Assembly: GCA_964654945.1 (NCBI GenBank)
Contig: CAZZLN010000022.1
Location: 1 to 26,495, forward strand
Source: HGM11788 sp964654945
Lineage (GTDB): Bacteria; Bacillota; Clostridia; Lachnospirales; CAG-274
DNA length: 26,495 nt
Direction of reading: 5' to 3'
How positions within the stretch are numbered: the stretch's first letter is position 1; the number at the start of each line of letters is the position of its first letter. This document shows positions 14,879-24,859 of the stretch, piece after piece. The notes under the pieces were generated by a model. That model was not told the DNA's origin. It did no database searches and saw only the letters and a list, made by a program, of their open reading frames with translations. A program made the position numbers and the translations under genes.

Positions 14879-17005
14879 ATGGATTTATATACAGAAAGAA
14901 AAGATAAGCTTTTAGCTTTTATAAATGATGATGAATACAGATATATGCGTCCTAAGGATATAGCAATGTTTCTTCAGGTTAAGCCCCGGGATATGCAAAT
15001 GCTTTATGATATGGTTGAAGAACTGGAGCTTGAAGGCAAAATAATAATTACTAAAAAAAATAAGATTATGCCTGCATCAAAGGCTAATATATTTACCGGC
15101 ACATTTATAGGAAATAAAAAGGGCTTTGGGTTTGTAGAGCTTGAAAACGGCACAAAAGATATTTTTATACCCCATGATAAGACAAATGGCGCTATTCATA
15201 AAGATAAGGTTATATGTAAAGTAATTGACCCTGACAGCAGCAAGCGGGAAGGTGAAATAGTTAAAATAACTGAAAGAGGAATAAAGCGAATAGTAGGAAC
15301 TTATGAACAGGTTAAAAATTATGGCTTTGTTATTCCCGATGAAAAAAGAATATGTGATGATATATTTATAAAAGCAGGAGATAACAGGGGTGCTGTTACA
15401 GGTCATAAGGTAACAGTGAAAATAACTGTGCCTGCTGATGATAAACACAAAAATCCGGAGGGTGTTGTAGATGAAATTTTAGGGCATATTAATGCCCCCG
15501 GAGTAGATATTCTTTCTATTATAATGCAGTATGATTTGTCTGTTGAATTTCCTGAAAAGGTATATAAACAAATTGAATCTATTGATGATACAATAGAAAA
15601 TGAGGATTTTTCAGACAGAGAGGATTTCAGAAATATTCCTATGGTAACAATTGACGGAGAAGATGCAAAAGACCTTGATGATGCCGTATCTGTTGAAAAG
15701 CTTGAAAATGGAAATTACAAGCTTGGGGTATATATTGCTGATGTATCCCACTATGTAAAAGAAAAATCACCCCTTGATAAAGAAGCATACAAAAGAGGGA
15801 CAAGTGTATATCTTGTAGACAGAGTAATACCTATGCTGCCTCATAAGCTTTCAAACGGTATTTGCTCTCTTAATGCAGGAGAAGACAGATTTGCCCTTTG
15901 CTGCATTATGGAGATAAATCAAAAAGGGTATATTGTTTCTTCTGATATAAAAAAGGCTGTAATTAATGTCGACAGAAGAATGAGCTACACTGTCGTATAT
16001 GATTTGCTTACAAATGAAAATTCTGAATATCTTGAAGAATACAGAGATTTAGTACCTATGTTTAAAGATATGGAGGAGCTTAGAAATATACTTTTAAAAA
16101 AGAGAGAAAAAAGAGGAGCCATTGAATTTAATTCAGATGAAGCAAAAATAATTCTTGATGAAAATGGCAAGCCTATAGATATTGTAAAAAGAGAAAGAAA
16201 TGTTGCTACAAGCATAATAGAAGAATTTATGCTTGCTGCAAATGAAACTGTTGCAGAGCATTTCTACTGGCTTGAAACTCCTTTTGTATATAGAACTCAC
16301 GAAGAACCTGATGAAGAAAAATATGAAAAATTACAGTATTTTGTAGGAAAATTCGGTTATATTTTAAAGGGAAACACAACTCACCCTAAAACATATCAGC
16401 AGCTGCTTAATAAAGTTAAGGGAAAACCGGAGGAGGCTCTTATTCACAAAATGACTTTAAGGAGTATGAAACAGGCAAAATATACTGCTGAAAACGGTAA
16501 ACATTTTGGACTTGCTGCAACTTATTACTGCCATTTTACTTCACCTATAAGAAGGTACCCTGATTTACAAATTCACAGAATTATAAGCGAATATATTGCA
16601 GGCAGTCTTGATGAAAACAGAATTAATCATTATAACAAAATACTTTCTAATGTTGCAAACCAATGTTCTATTAATGAAAGAACTGCTGAAGAAGCTGAAA
16701 GAGAAACAGATAAATATAAGATTGTACAGTATATGAAAGACAAAGTCGGAGAAGAATTTGACGGAATAATATCAGGAGTTACAAGCTGGGGCATTTATGT
16801 TGAGCTGCCTAATACTGTTGAGGGTATGGTTTCAGCTAAGGATATGTATGATGACTTTTATATTTATGATGAAGAAAATTTAAGATATTTTGGTGAGCAT
16901 ACTCATAAAACCTATAATATAGGTGATAAGGTAAGAGTAATGCTTACAAGAGCAAGCCTTGAAACAAGGACTATTGATTTTGAGTTTGTAAATAATGATA
17001 AGTAA
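14879..17005 (+). CDS. rnr: Ribonuclease R
   Basis: RNase R is a processive 3'-to-5' exoribonuclease that degrades structured RNA, including rRNA and non-stop mRNA. The 708-residue protein has an N-terminal winged helix (about 1-65) and two cold-shock domains (about 70-205). The RNB catalytic core has the metal-binding DGEDAKDLDDAV motif (259-270), and a C-terminal S1 domain spans about 622-705. The start follows GGAGGTG (14867-14873). In many Firmicutes smpB follows rnr; here a comM-like gene does. Confidence 0.97.
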   Translation: MDLYTERKDKLLAFINDDEYRYMRPKDIAMFLQVKPRDMQMLYDMVEELELEGKIIITKKNKIMPASKANIFTGTFIGNKKGFGFVELENGTKDIFIPHDKTNGAIHKDKVICKVIDPDSSKREGEIVKITERGIKRIVGTYEQVKNYGFVIPDEKRICDDIFIKAGDNRGAVTGHKVTVKITVPADDKHKNPEGVVDEILGHINAPGVDILSIIMQYDLSVEFPEKVYKQIESIDDTIENEDFSDREDFRNIPMVTIDGEDAKDLDDAVSVEKLENGNYKLGVYIADVSHYVKEKSPLDKEAYKRGTSVYLVDRVIPMLPHKLSNGICSLNAGEDRFALCCIMEINQKGYIVSSDIKKAVINVDRRMSYTVVYDLLTNENSEYLEEYRDLVPMFKDMEELRNILLKKREKRGAIEFNSDEAKIILDENGKPIDIVKRERNVATSIIEEFMLAANETVAEHFYWLETPFVYRTHEEPDEEKYEKLQYFVGKFGYILKGNTTHPKTYQQLLNKVKGKPEEALIHKMTLRSMKQAKYTAENGKHFGLAATYYCHFTSPIRRYPDLQIHRIISEYIAGSLDENRINHYNKILSNVANQCSINERTAEEAERETDKYKIVQYMKDKVGEEFDGIISGVTSWGIYVELPNTVEGMVSAKDMYDDFYIYDEENLRYFGEHTHKTYNIGDKVRVMLTRASLETRTIDFEFVNNDK

Positions 17006-17097
17006 TTTGCCCACGATGCATACAAGACTTGAGTATAGTCATAAATTAACAAATAGAGTTATACTTAAATTGAAATTATTAAAATATTAAAAAGTTG

Positions 17098-17126
17098 TTG
17101 CATTTATCCAAAAAGGGTGCTAAAAT
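17098..17126 (+). promoter_or_regulatory. Promoter for the yifB-dprA-topA group
   Basis: TTGCAT (17098-17103) is followed after 17 bases by TAAAAT (17121-17126), with TGC giving an extended -10. It lies 43 bases upstream of the GTG start. The presence of this promoter argues against translation starting further upstream. Confidence 0.65.
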
Positions 17127-17169
17127 CAAATTTGTTATTTTGTGTAATTATAAAAATGGGGGTGAATTT

Positions 17170-18699
17170 GTGTTAGCAAAGATTAATTCCTGCGGACTTA
17201 TAGGAATAAATGGATTTATTGTAGATGTTGAGGTAGATATGGGCAATGGTCTGCCTGCATTTGATATAGTTGGTTTGCCTGACAATGCAGTAAAGGAATC
17301 AAAAGAAAGAGTAAGGACTTCAATTAAAAATTCAGGCTTTTCGTTTCCGCCTAAAAAGATTACAGTTAATCTTGCACCGGCTAACACAAAAAAGGAAGGA
17401 CCTGCCTTTGATTTGCCTATAGCTCTTGGCATACTTGGTTGTATGGGAATTATTAATTCAAAAAGCATTGCTGATACAATAGTAATAGGTGAGCTTTCTC
17501 TTGATGGCTCTATAAGAGGGGTAAACGGTGTGCTTCCTATGGTTCATTCAGCATTTACTAAGGGATATAAAAAATGCTTTGTACCCTTTGAAAATGCTTC
17601 TGAAGCAGCTATTATAAAGGGAATTGAAGTATATCCTGTTAAAAATATTACAGAAATTGTTAAAATAATTAAGGGTGAAAATGAGATTAAGCCTTTTAGT
17701 ATTGATATTGAAGGGATTTTTGCAGAAGAAAAAACATCGCCTCTTGATTTTGCTGATGTAAAGGGTCAGGAAAGTGTAAAGAGAGCATTGGAAATTGCTG
17801 CTGCCGGAATGCACAATATTCTTATGATTGGTCCTCCAGGCTCAGGCAAAACAATGATGGCAAAAAGACTGCCCTCAATTCTTCCTGATTTAAGCCTTGA
17901 AGAAAGCATTGAAATAACAAAGATTTATTCTGTAGCAGGTTTTTTAAGAAATAAAAATTCCCTTATTACACAAAGACCATTCAGAGCACCTCATCATACA
18001 ATATCAGGCTCTGCTATGGTTGGCGGGGGCAGAATACCAAAGCCGGGAGAAGTAAGCCTTGCACATAACGGTGTCCTTTTTCTTGATGAGCTTCCTGAAT
18101 TCAGCAGAAATGTTCTTGAAGAATTAAGACAGCCTCTTGAAGATGGTGATGTTACTATTTCAAGAGTTAGCGGAACAATGTCATATCCTGCAAATCTTAT
18201 GCTTGTTGCAAGTATGAATCCTTGTCCTTGCGGCTATTACGGCTACAGTGATAAGTGTAAATGCACAGAACATCAGATTAAGAGATATATGGGTAAAATA
18301 AGCGGGCCTCTTTTAGACAGAATAGATATTCAAATTGAGGCAGCAGCTGTTGACTATGAAAAATTAAAAGAAAATGGAAAAACAGAAAAATCTTCTGATA
18401 TTAAAAGCAGAGTTTTAAAGGCACATTCTATTCAGCAGGAAAGATATAAAAATGAAGATATTTATTTTAATTCTCAGCTCTCAGCATCACAGATTGAAAA
18501 ATACTGTATTCTTGGAAAAACTGAAAACGATATGCTTAAAAGTGCCTTTGACAGACTTAATTTCAGTGCAAGAGCATATCACAAATTATTAAAGCTTGCA
18601 AGAACAATTGCGGATCTTGAGGGTATGGATAATATAAATACAAGGCATATTTTTCAGGCGTTGCAGCTTAGAAATTTAGACAGACAGCTATTACATTAA
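17170..18699 (+). CDS. YifB/ComM family Mg-chelatase-like AAA ATPase
   Basis: The likely start is GTG 17170, preceded by GGGGGTG (17158-17164), giving 509 residues, the usual length. A longer reading from 17095 would include the promoter and has no ribosome site. The N-terminal domain (about 1-170) starts with AKINSCGLIGINGFIVDVE and is a Lon-protease-like fold. The AAA+ core has Walker A GPPGSGKT and Walker B LFLDELPEF, and a Mg-chelatase C-terminal region follows with cysteines in NPCPCGYYG. ComM in Haemophilus and Vibrio is a branch-migration helicase in natural transformation. Its position directly before dprA fits a DNA-uptake or recombination role, though the role here is inferred. Confidence 0.93.
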   Translation: MLAKINSCGLIGINGFIVDVEVDMGNGLPAFDIVGLPDNAVKESKERVRTSIKNSGFSFPPKKITVNLAPANTKKEGPAFDLPIALGILGCMGIINSKSIADTIVIGELSLDGSIRGVNGVLPMVHSAFTKGYKKCFVPFENASEAAIIKGIEVYPVKNITEIVKIIKGENEIKPFSIDIEGIFAEEKTSPLDFADVKGQESVKRALEIAAAGMHNILMIGPPGSGKTMMAKRLPSILPDLSLEESIEITKIYSVAGFLRNKNSLITQRPFRAPHHTISGSAMVGGGRIPKPGEVSLAHNGVLFLDELPEFSRNVLEELRQPLEDGDVTISRVSGTMSYPANLMLVASMNPCPCGYYGYSDKCKCTEHQIKRYMGKISGPLLDRIDIQIEAAAVDYEKLKENGKTEKSSDIKSRVLKAHSIQQERYKNEDIYFNSQLSASQIEKYCILGKTENDMLKSAFDRLNFSARAYHKLLKLARTIADLEGMDNINTRHIFQALQLRNLDRQLLH

Positions 18700-18711
18700 T
18701 TTGGAGAGAAT

Positions 18712-19803
18712 ATGTATACTGAAAATAATTATATAATGTGGTTAAATTCAGTGCCCAATATAAATACTGAAACAAAGTATAATTTAATAGATTTTTTTGG
18801 AAGTGCGGAGAATATTTATTTAGCTGATATTTATGATATGGCTAATTCAAAAATTGTGACACAATCGGATATTAATTCATTTAAAATATCAAAGAAATCA
18901 TATGATTTTAACAATGAAATTAATAAGCTTGAAAATTCACCGATTAAATATTATACATATAAAGACAATAAATTTCCAAAACAGCTTAACAATATGAAAA
19001 ATCCGCCTTTAGGCTTATATGTATGGGGTGAAATACCTGATTTGTCATATCCCTATGTTAGTATAGTAGGAACAAGACGGGCAAGCGAATATGGAGCGGC
19101 TGTTTGTCATAAAATAGCCTATGAGCTTGCTGAAAATGGCATAACAATTGTAAGCGGTATGGCTTATGGTATAGACAGTATAGCCCATAAGTCCTCTATT
19201 GAAGCTGGAGGAAAAACCATTGCGGTTCTTGGCTGTGGTGCTGATATTTGTTATCCTGCAGGAAACAGGTCTTTAAGAGATAATATTATTGAAAATGGTT
19301 GTGTTTTAAGTGAATTTCCTCTTGGAACAGGTTCTCAAAAATATAATTTTCCTTATAGAAACAGAATTGTTGCCTGTCTTTCTTCTGTTGTTGTAGTTGT
19401 TGAGGGTGAAAGCAAAAGCGGTACACTTATTACTGCAAATCATGCTCTTGATAATGGCAGAGAGGTTATGGCAGTTCCCGGAAATATTACAAGTTCATTA
19501 TCTCAGACGCCGAATAAACTTATTGCAGATGGCTGCTCACCGGTACTTTGTACACAGGATATTTTAGATGCAATGAATATAAAAGTAACTAAAAAGAAGG
19601 TTGATAATATTGGCTCAATGCCTGATATTACCGAAGAAGAAAAATTAATATTTGATATAGTAGGATATGAACCATTAACTATAGATGAAATATGTTTAAA
19701 ATCATCAATGAATATTTCCTTTGTGGGAAGTATACTTATGATGCTTGAATTAAAGGGTTGTATTATGAAGATGTCCGGACAAAAATATGTAAGGACACTC
19801 TAG
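18712..19803 (+). CDS. dprA: DNA-processing protein DprA
   Basis: DprA binds incoming single-stranded DNA in transformation and loads RecA. This 363-residue protein has an N-terminal SAM-like region (about 1-75). The Rossmann-type core has VGTRRASEYG, SGMAYGIDSIAH, GCGADICYP and SGTLITANHALDNGREVMAVPG, and a C-terminal winged helix spans about 300-362 (EEEKLIFDIVGYEPLTIDEI). The start ATG 18712 follows TTGGAGAG, 12 bases after the preceding stop. topA begins 13 bases after it, so yifB, dprA and topA form an operon. Confidence 0.96.
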   Translation: MYTENNYIMWLNSVPNINTETKYNLIDFFGSAENIYLADIYDMANSKIVTQSDINSFKISKKSYDFNNEINKLENSPIKYYTYKDNKFPKQLNNMKNPPLGLYVWGEIPDLSYPYVSIVGTRRASEYGAAVCHKIAYELAENGITIVSGMAYGIDSIAHKSSIEAGGKTIAVLGCGADICYPAGNRSLRDNIIENGCVLSEFPLGTGSQKYNFPYRNRIVACLSSVVVVVEGESKSGTLITANHALDNGREVMAVPGNITSSLSQTPNKLIADGCSPVLCTQDILDAMNIKVTKKKVDNIGSMPDITEEEKLIFDIVGYEPLTIDEICLKSSMNISFVGSILMMLELKGCIMKMSGQKYVRTL

Positions 19804-19816
19804 GAGGTAAAAGAAA

Positions 19817-21901
19817 GTGAGTAAAAAGAAATACTTGGTAATTGTGGAGTCACCTGCAAAGGCGGATACATTAAAAAAATTTTTAGGTCCAAACTATAAG
19901 GTTGAAGCAAGTGTAGGGCATGTAAGGGATTTGCCTAAAAGTGAGCTTGGTATAAATATTGAAAATGATTTTGAACCTAAATATATAACAATAAGAGGAA
20001 AGGGAGAGCTTCTTGCAAGGCTCAGAAAGGAAGTTAAGACTGCTGATAAGGTTTATCTTGCAACAGACCCTGACCGAGAGGGAGAAGCTATAAGCTGGCA
20101 TCTTATGTATGCGTTAAAGCTTGACCCAAAGAAAACCTATAGAATAACATTTAATGAAATTACAAAATATGCAGTAAAAAAATCCATTAAAGAAGCAAGA
20201 GAAATAGATATGGATCTTGTTAATGCACAGCAGGCAAGACGTACTCTTGACAGAATTGTAGGCTATAAAATAAGTCCTCTCCTTTGGAGAAAAGTAAAAA
20301 AGGGATTAAGTGCAGGCAGAGTTCAGTCTGTTGCATTAAGACTTATATGCGACAGAGAAGAAGAAATTCAAAATTTTATTCCCAAGGAGTACTGGACCAT
20401 TGATTCAAAATTGCAGACTAAAAAGAATAAGAAATTTACTGCAAAGATTTTTTCTGATATAAACGGAAATAAAATTGAACTTAATTCCGAGGAAGAAACA
20501 AATAGTGTTCTTGATGCGATTAATAACAAAAACTTTACTGTTAAAACCATTAAAAACAGTATAAGAGCAAAAAATCCTCCTGCACCTTTTACTACAAGCA
20601 CACTGCAGCAGGAAGCATCTAAGCTTCTTGGGTATGCTGCTCAAAAAACAATGAGAATTGCACAGCAGCTTTATGAGGGCGTTAATATTGCAGGTCATGG
20701 AACAGTTGGTCTTGTATCATATATAAGAACTGATTCTGTCAGAATATCCGATGAGGCTTATGAGGCAGCTAAAAAATATATACTTGAAAATTTCAGTGAA
20801 AATTATTTAAAAGAAAGAAAGCAGTATAAAACAGATGAGAGAGCACAGGATGCTCATGAGGCAATAAGACCGTCTTATACTGATATTACTCCTGATGAGG
20901 CTAAAGACAGTCTTTCAAGAGATCAGTACAGACTTTATAAGCTTATATGGGAAAGGTTTATTGCAAGTCAGATGCTGCCTGCTAAGTATAAAACATTAAG
21001 CAGTGATATTGTATGTGATAACTATATTTTCAGAGCAACAGGCTCTATACTTGTGTATGACGGTTATCTTGCCGTATATAAGAAAAATGAAAAAAATGCG
21101 GCAGAGGAAACAATACCGGAAATTTCAGAGGGAGAAATTTTAAAGGCTTCTGAAATTGTTCCTGAACAGCATTTTACACAGGCTCCTCCAAGATATACAG
21201 AGGCAATGCTAATTAAAACTCTTGAAGAAATAGGTGTTGGCAGACCATCAACCTATGCACCTACACTTAATACAATTCAGATGAGAAATTATGTTACAAA
21301 AGAAAACAAGATGTTCTATGTAACTGAGCTTGGAGAAATTGTAAATGAAATTGTTAAAAACAACTTTGGCTCACTTATTAACACAGAATTTACTGCCGAG
21401 ATGGAATCTGCACTTGACAGTGTGGCAGAGGGCAGGCTGGAATGGAAAGAAATACTCAGAAATTTTTATCCTGTGTTTAAAAATTTGCTTGATGAAGCAG
21501 AGCAAAAGGTTGAAAATGTTGAAATACCTGATATTGTCACTGATGTAATATGTGAAGAATGTGGCAGAAATATGGTAATAAAATATGGCCGCTATGGAAA
21601 ATTTCTTGCCTGTCCGGGATTTCCTGAATGCAGAAATACAAAACCTCTTTTTGAGGAAGCCGGAGTAAATTGTCCATTATGCGGTGGTAAAATTTACATT
21701 AAAAAGACTAAAAAAGGCAGAAAATATTACGGCTGTGAAAATAATCCTGATTGCGAGCTTATGTCATGGAATAAGCCAACAGGTGAAAAATGTCCTAAAT
21801 GCGGAGATGTTTTGGTAGTTAAGGGAACTAAGAATAAGCATATCAGCTGCAACAATCCTGAATGTAATTATTCAGCTCCCATTGAAAAGGCGTTAGGCTA
21901 G
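19817..21901 (+). CDS. topA: DNA topoisomerase I
   Basis: Type IA topoisomerase, which relaxes negative supercoils through a transient 5'-phosphotyrosine bond. The start is GTG 19817 after TAGGAGGT (19801-19808), giving 694 residues. The Toprim domain has E11 and the TDPDREGE acidic cluster (83-90). The active tyrosine is Y302 in GLVSYIRTDS (298-307). Three four-cysteine zinc ribbons end the protein (about 575-690), the usual number in Firmicutes. The codY ribosome site AGGAG overlaps its stop codon, so codY is cotranscribed. Confidence 0.98.
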   Translation: MSKKKYLVIVESPAKADTLKKFLGPNYKVEASVGHVRDLPKSELGINIENDFEPKYITIRGKGELLARLRKEVKTADKVYLATDPDREGEAISWHLMYALKLDPKKTYRITFNEITKYAVKKSIKEAREIDMDLVNAQQARRTLDRIVGYKISPLLWRKVKKGLSAGRVQSVALRLICDREEEIQNFIPKEYWTIDSKLQTKKNKKFTAKIFSDINGNKIELNSEEETNSVLDAINNKNFTVKTIKNSIRAKNPPAPFTTSTLQQEASKLLGYAAQKTMRIAQQLYEGVNIAGHGTVGLVSYIRTDSVRISDEAYEAAKKYILENFSENYLKERKQYKTDERAQDAHEAIRPSYTDITPDEAKDSLSRDQYRLYKLIWERFIASQMLPAKYKTLSSDIVCDNYIFRATGSILVYDGYLAVYKKNEKNAAEETIPEISEGEILKASEIVPEQHFTQAPPRYTEAMLIKTLEEIGVGRPSTYAPTLNTIQMRNYVTKENKMFYVTELGEIVNEIVKNNFGSLINTEFTAEMESALDSVAEGRLEWKEILRNFYPVFKNLLDEAEQKVENVEIPDIVTDVICEECGRNMVIKYGRYGKFLACPGFPECRNTKPLFEEAGVNCPLCGGKIYIKKTKKGRKYYGCENNPDCELMSWNKPTGEKCPKCGDVLVVKGTKNKHISCNNPECNYSAPIEKALG

Positions 21902-21912
21902 GAGTTATATAA

Positions 21913-22524
21913 ATGCTTATTAACAACATAAGACAACTGCAGATAATAGCTGAAAGCTCTGATGATGAACAAAATATAATTATTGAAATTATTTCAAGCC
22001 TTAAAAATCAGCTTAAAATTGATATAGTGTTGGCTGATAGAAATGGTAAAAGTATTTTTAATTCCAAATTTAATCCAAGTGAGTATTTTTATAAAATACC
22101 TCTTGTTGCAATGTATAAAAAATATGGGATGCTCTATGTTAATGGAATTGATAATCTAAATCAAATGGAACTGGCATATTTTTATGCTGCAATTCCTTTG
22201 CTTTCTATGGCAATAAGTAATATATATTTAAAATCAGATGGAAATATAAAACGTCAGATTGCAGCTGCAAGAATTGTAATAGGCTCTCTTACCCGTCTTG
22301 AAATAAAAGCTTTAAAAAGCGTATTTTCTCATCTTGATAATTCAGGGGGAATTATTGTTATAAGCAGAGTTTCAAGGGAAAACAATATAACCCGTTCTCT
22401 AATAGTAAATGCACTTAAAAAAATTGAAAGTGCCGGAATAATAGATACTGCATCTTTAGGCATGAAAGGTACAAAAATAATTATTATTAATAAATACTTT
22501 TTTTCTGAATTAAAGGACTGTTAG
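21913..22524 (+). CDS. codY: Short CodY-like transcriptional regulator
   Basis: CodY represses nitrogen and branched-chain amino-acid genes when bound to Ile/Leu/Val and GTP. This protein is 203 residues, against about 259 usually. The C-terminal winged helix (125-200) is well kept, including ITRSLIVNALKKIESAG and SLGMKGT. The N-terminal GAF domain is much reduced. Strand GKSIFNSKFN (45-54) runs directly into YKIPLVAMYKKYGMLYV (60-76), so about 55 residues that hold the isoleucine-binding loop (the Arg61 region of B. subtilis CodY) are missing. It may therefore not sense branched-chain amino acids. It follows topA by 11 bases, the common clostridial order. DNA-binding identity is strong; the ligand loss is inferred. 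Confidence 0.88.
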   Translation: MLINNIRQLQIIAESSDDEQNIIIEIISSLKNQLKIDIVLADRNGKSIFNSKFNPSEYFYKIPLVAMYKKYGMLYVNGIDNLNQMELAYFYAAIPLLSMAISNIYLKSDGNIKRQIAAARIVIGSLTRLEIKALKSVFSHLDNSGGIIVISRVSRENNITRSLIVNALKKIESAGIIDTASLGMKGTKIIIINKYFFSELKDC

Positions 22525-22535
22525 GATATATTATT

Positions 22536-23264
22536 ATGGAAAACAAAAACACAAAAGCTAAAAAAGAAAATCTGCATAAAGGTCACAGAGCAAGAGTAAG
22601 ACAAAAATTTATTAAAGATGGCAGTCTTGATAATTTTCAGGACCACGAAATACTTGAATTTTTGCTGTTTTATGCCTATCCTATGAAGGATACAAACGAA
22701 ATGGCTCACAAGCTTCTTGAAGAATACGGTTCATTGTATAATCTGTTTAACACACCTGTTAATAATCTTATGGATAAGACAGGACTTACTGAAAATGCGG
22801 CAGTACTTCTTTGCCTTATTCAGCATGCAAATAAGAGATTTCTTATGAGTGAATTTAACAACAGAGCTCTTTCATCTTCAAAAAGAGCAGGTAAATATAT
22901 GATGTCTGTTTTTAATGGACAAAACTATGAAAGCTTTTATTTAATATGTCTTAATCTTAAAAAGAAAATAATATCTGTTGATGAAATGGATAAAGGTGAT
23001 GCTGATTCTGTCAGAATGGAAACAAGAAAGATTATAGAAAAAGCGTTGCTATACAGGGCAAAATTTGTTATAATAGGGCATAATCATCCCGCAGGCACAA
23101 ATAAACCGTCACCACAGGACGTAGCAATAACAAAAAGAATTAAAACAGAGCTTGAAATGATTGGTGTAATTTTGCTTGACCATATAGTTGTAACTGTTGA
23201 TAATTATTATAGCTTTTGTGAAAATAAGCTGTTTGGACTTACTTATAATCCTGTAATGGATTGA
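22536..23264 (+). CDS. radC: RadC family JAB-domain protein
   Basis: A 242-residue protein with a helix-hairpin-helix-like N-terminus (about 15-100) and a JAB/MPN metal-binding domain (about 120-240). That domain contains HNHPAGTNKPSPQD, the RadC signature HxHPxGxxxPSxxD. The preceding strand ISVDEMDKGDADSV carries the usual Glu. Despite the name, a radiation-repair function was not upheld in E. coli, and the biochemical role remains unclear. Here it stands 11 bases after codY in the recombination/competence run, with only a weak AGGA ribosome site (22523-22526). Confidence 0.92.
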   Translation: MENKNTKAKKENLHKGHRARVRQKFIKDGSLDNFQDHEILEFLLFYAYPMKDTNEMAHKLLEEYGSLYNLFNTPVNNLMDKTGLTENAAVLLCLIQHANKRFLMSEFNNRALSSSKRAGKYMMSVFNGQNYESFYLICLNLKKKIISVDEMDKGDADSVRMETRKIIEKALLYRAKFVIIGHNHPAGTNKPSPQDVAITKRIKTELEMIGVILLDHIVVTVDNYYSFCENKLFGLTYNPVMD

Positions 23265-23313
23265 TACAATATAAAAATAATTTACATTAAAGTTATTTAT
23301 AAGGAGGAAAATC

Positions 23314-24696
23314 ATGGAAAAATCTATGGAGAAAATTGTAGCTTTAGCCAAGGCAAGAGGATTTGTTTACCCCGGCTCAGAAATTTACGGCGGTTTGGCT
23401 AATTCTTGGGATTATGGTCCTTTGGGTGTAGAGCTTAAAAATAATGTTAAAAAAGCCTGGTGGAAAAAATTTATTCAGGAAAGTCCGTATAATGTAGGTG
23501 TAGACTGTGCTATACTTATGAATCCTCAGGTTTGGGTTGCATCAGGCCACGTTGGAGGCTTCAATGACCCTCTTATGGATTGTAAGGAATGTCATGAAAG
23601 ATTTAGAGCTGATAATATTATAGAAGATTATAATAAGGCTAATGGTATCCAGGGCGGTGCCGATGGCTGGACTAATGAAGAAATGACAGAATATATTGAA
23701 AAAAACAATATCCCTTGTCCTTCTTGCGGTGCTCATAATTTTACTGATATTAGACAGTTCAATCTTATGTTTAAAACTCATGCAGGTGTAACAGAAGATG
23801 CTAAAAACGTTGTTTATATGCGGCCTGAAACTGCACAGGGCATATTTGTAAACTTTAAAAATGTTCAGAGAACAACAAGAAAGAAAGTTCCTTTTGGCAT
23901 AGGTCAGATTGGTAAGTCTTTCAGAAATGAAATTACTCCGGGCAATTTTATTTTCAGAACAAGAGAATTTGAACAGATGGAGCTTGAATTTTTCTGTAAA
24001 CCGGGTACTGAGCTTGAATGGTTCTCTTATTGGAAAGATTACTGTAAAAATTGGCTGCTTTCTCTTAAAATTAATAAAGACAATATTGTAATGCGTGACC
24101 ATGACCCTGCTGAACTTGCTCACTACAGCAATGCTACAACAGATATTGAATATATGTTTCCGTTTGGCAAGGGTGAATTATGGGGTATAGCATCAAGAAC
24201 TGACTTTGACCTTAAAGCTCATGCTAATCATTCAGGTGAAGCTATGGATTATTTTGATGCTTCAACAAATGAAAAATATGTTCCGTATTGTATTGAGCCG
24301 TCACTTGGTGCAGACAGAGTGACTCTTGCTTTTTTATGTGAAGCTTATGATGAAGAAGAAATTGCAGATGGCGATACCAGAACAGTATTAAGGTTTCATC
24401 CTGCACTTGCACCATATAAGGCTGCTGTTTTGCCTCTTTCAAAAAAGCTTTCTGAAAAAGCTATGGAGGTTTATACTGAAATTTCAAAGGATTTCATCTG
24501 TGATTTTGATGATGCTCAGTCAATTGGCAAGAGATACAGAAGACAGGACGAAATTGGCACTCCATTCTGCATTACTTATGATTTTGATTCTTTAGAAGAT
24601 AATTGCGTAACTGTTCGTGACAGAGATACAATGGAGCAGGAAAGAGTAGCTATTGCTGATTTAAGTAATTATATTGCTGAAAAAGTTAAATTTTAA
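23314..24696 (+). CDS. glyS: Glycyl-tRNA synthetase (single-chain dimeric type)
   Basis: Class II synthetase that charges tRNA-Gly. The 460-residue single-chain form is the archaeal/eukaryotic-like type (alpha2) found in many Firmicutes, not the alpha2beta2 type. Visible marks are GGLANSWDYGPLG near the start, GHVGGFNDPL, zinc-type cysteines CKEC and CPSC, the class II region RPETAQGIFVNF, and a C-terminal anticodon-binding domain from about residue 350. The start ATG 23314 follows AAGGAGG (23301-23307). It is closed by a strong terminator. Confidence 0.97.
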   Translation: MEKSMEKIVALAKARGFVYPGSEIYGGLANSWDYGPLGVELKNNVKKAWWKKFIQESPYNVGVDCAILMNPQVWVASGHVGGFNDPLMDCKECHERFRADNIIEDYNKANGIQGGADGWTNEEMTEYIEKNNIPCPSCGAHNFTDIRQFNLMFKTHAGVTEDAKNVVYMRPETAQGIFVNFKNVQRTTRKKVPFGIGQIGKSFRNEITPGNFIFRTREFEQMELEFFCKPGTELEWFSYWKDYCKNWLLSLKINKDNIVMRDHDPAELAHYSNATTDIEYMFPFGKGELWGIASRTDFDLKAHANHSGEAMDYFDASTNEKYVPYCIEPSLGADRVTLAFLCEAYDEEEIADGDTRTVLRFHPALAPYKAAVLPLSKKLSEKAMEVYTEISKDFICDFDDAQSIGKRYRRQDEIGTPFCITYDFDSLEDNCVTVRDRDTMEQERVAIADLSNYIAEKVKF

Positions 24697-24702
24697 TATA
24701 AT

Positions 24703-24737
24703 ATACTGCTGTTATTTTCCGCAGCAGTATTTTTTTT
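24703..24737 (+). terminator. Intrinsic terminator after glyS
   Basis: ATACTGCTG (24703-24711) and CAGCAGTAT (24722-24730) are perfectly complementary around a 10-base loop, followed by seven Ts (24731-24737). Confidence 0.92.
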
Positions 24738-24808
24738 GCCCAATAATACTTGATTAGTTTATATTTAAAATTGTAATTTTTATTGACGTTTATATTTGCA
24801 TTTAGCTC

Positions 24809-24837
24809 TTGACAATAAGGGCGTAATTTGATAAAAT
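24809..24837 (+). promoter_or_regulatory. Promoter of the ilv T-box transcript
   Basis: A perfect TTGACA (24809-24814) is followed after 17 bases by TAAAAT (24832-24837). Transcription would start near 24844, just before stem I of the T-box. Confidence 0.82.
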
Positions 24838-24859
24838 TATTAAAAATAAACATTGTTTA

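Noticed and set aside
17095..17169. N-terminal extension of the YifB-like protein
   Set aside because: The extra 25 residues are not family-like and overlap a promoter; GTG 17170 has a strong ribosome site and gives the normal length.
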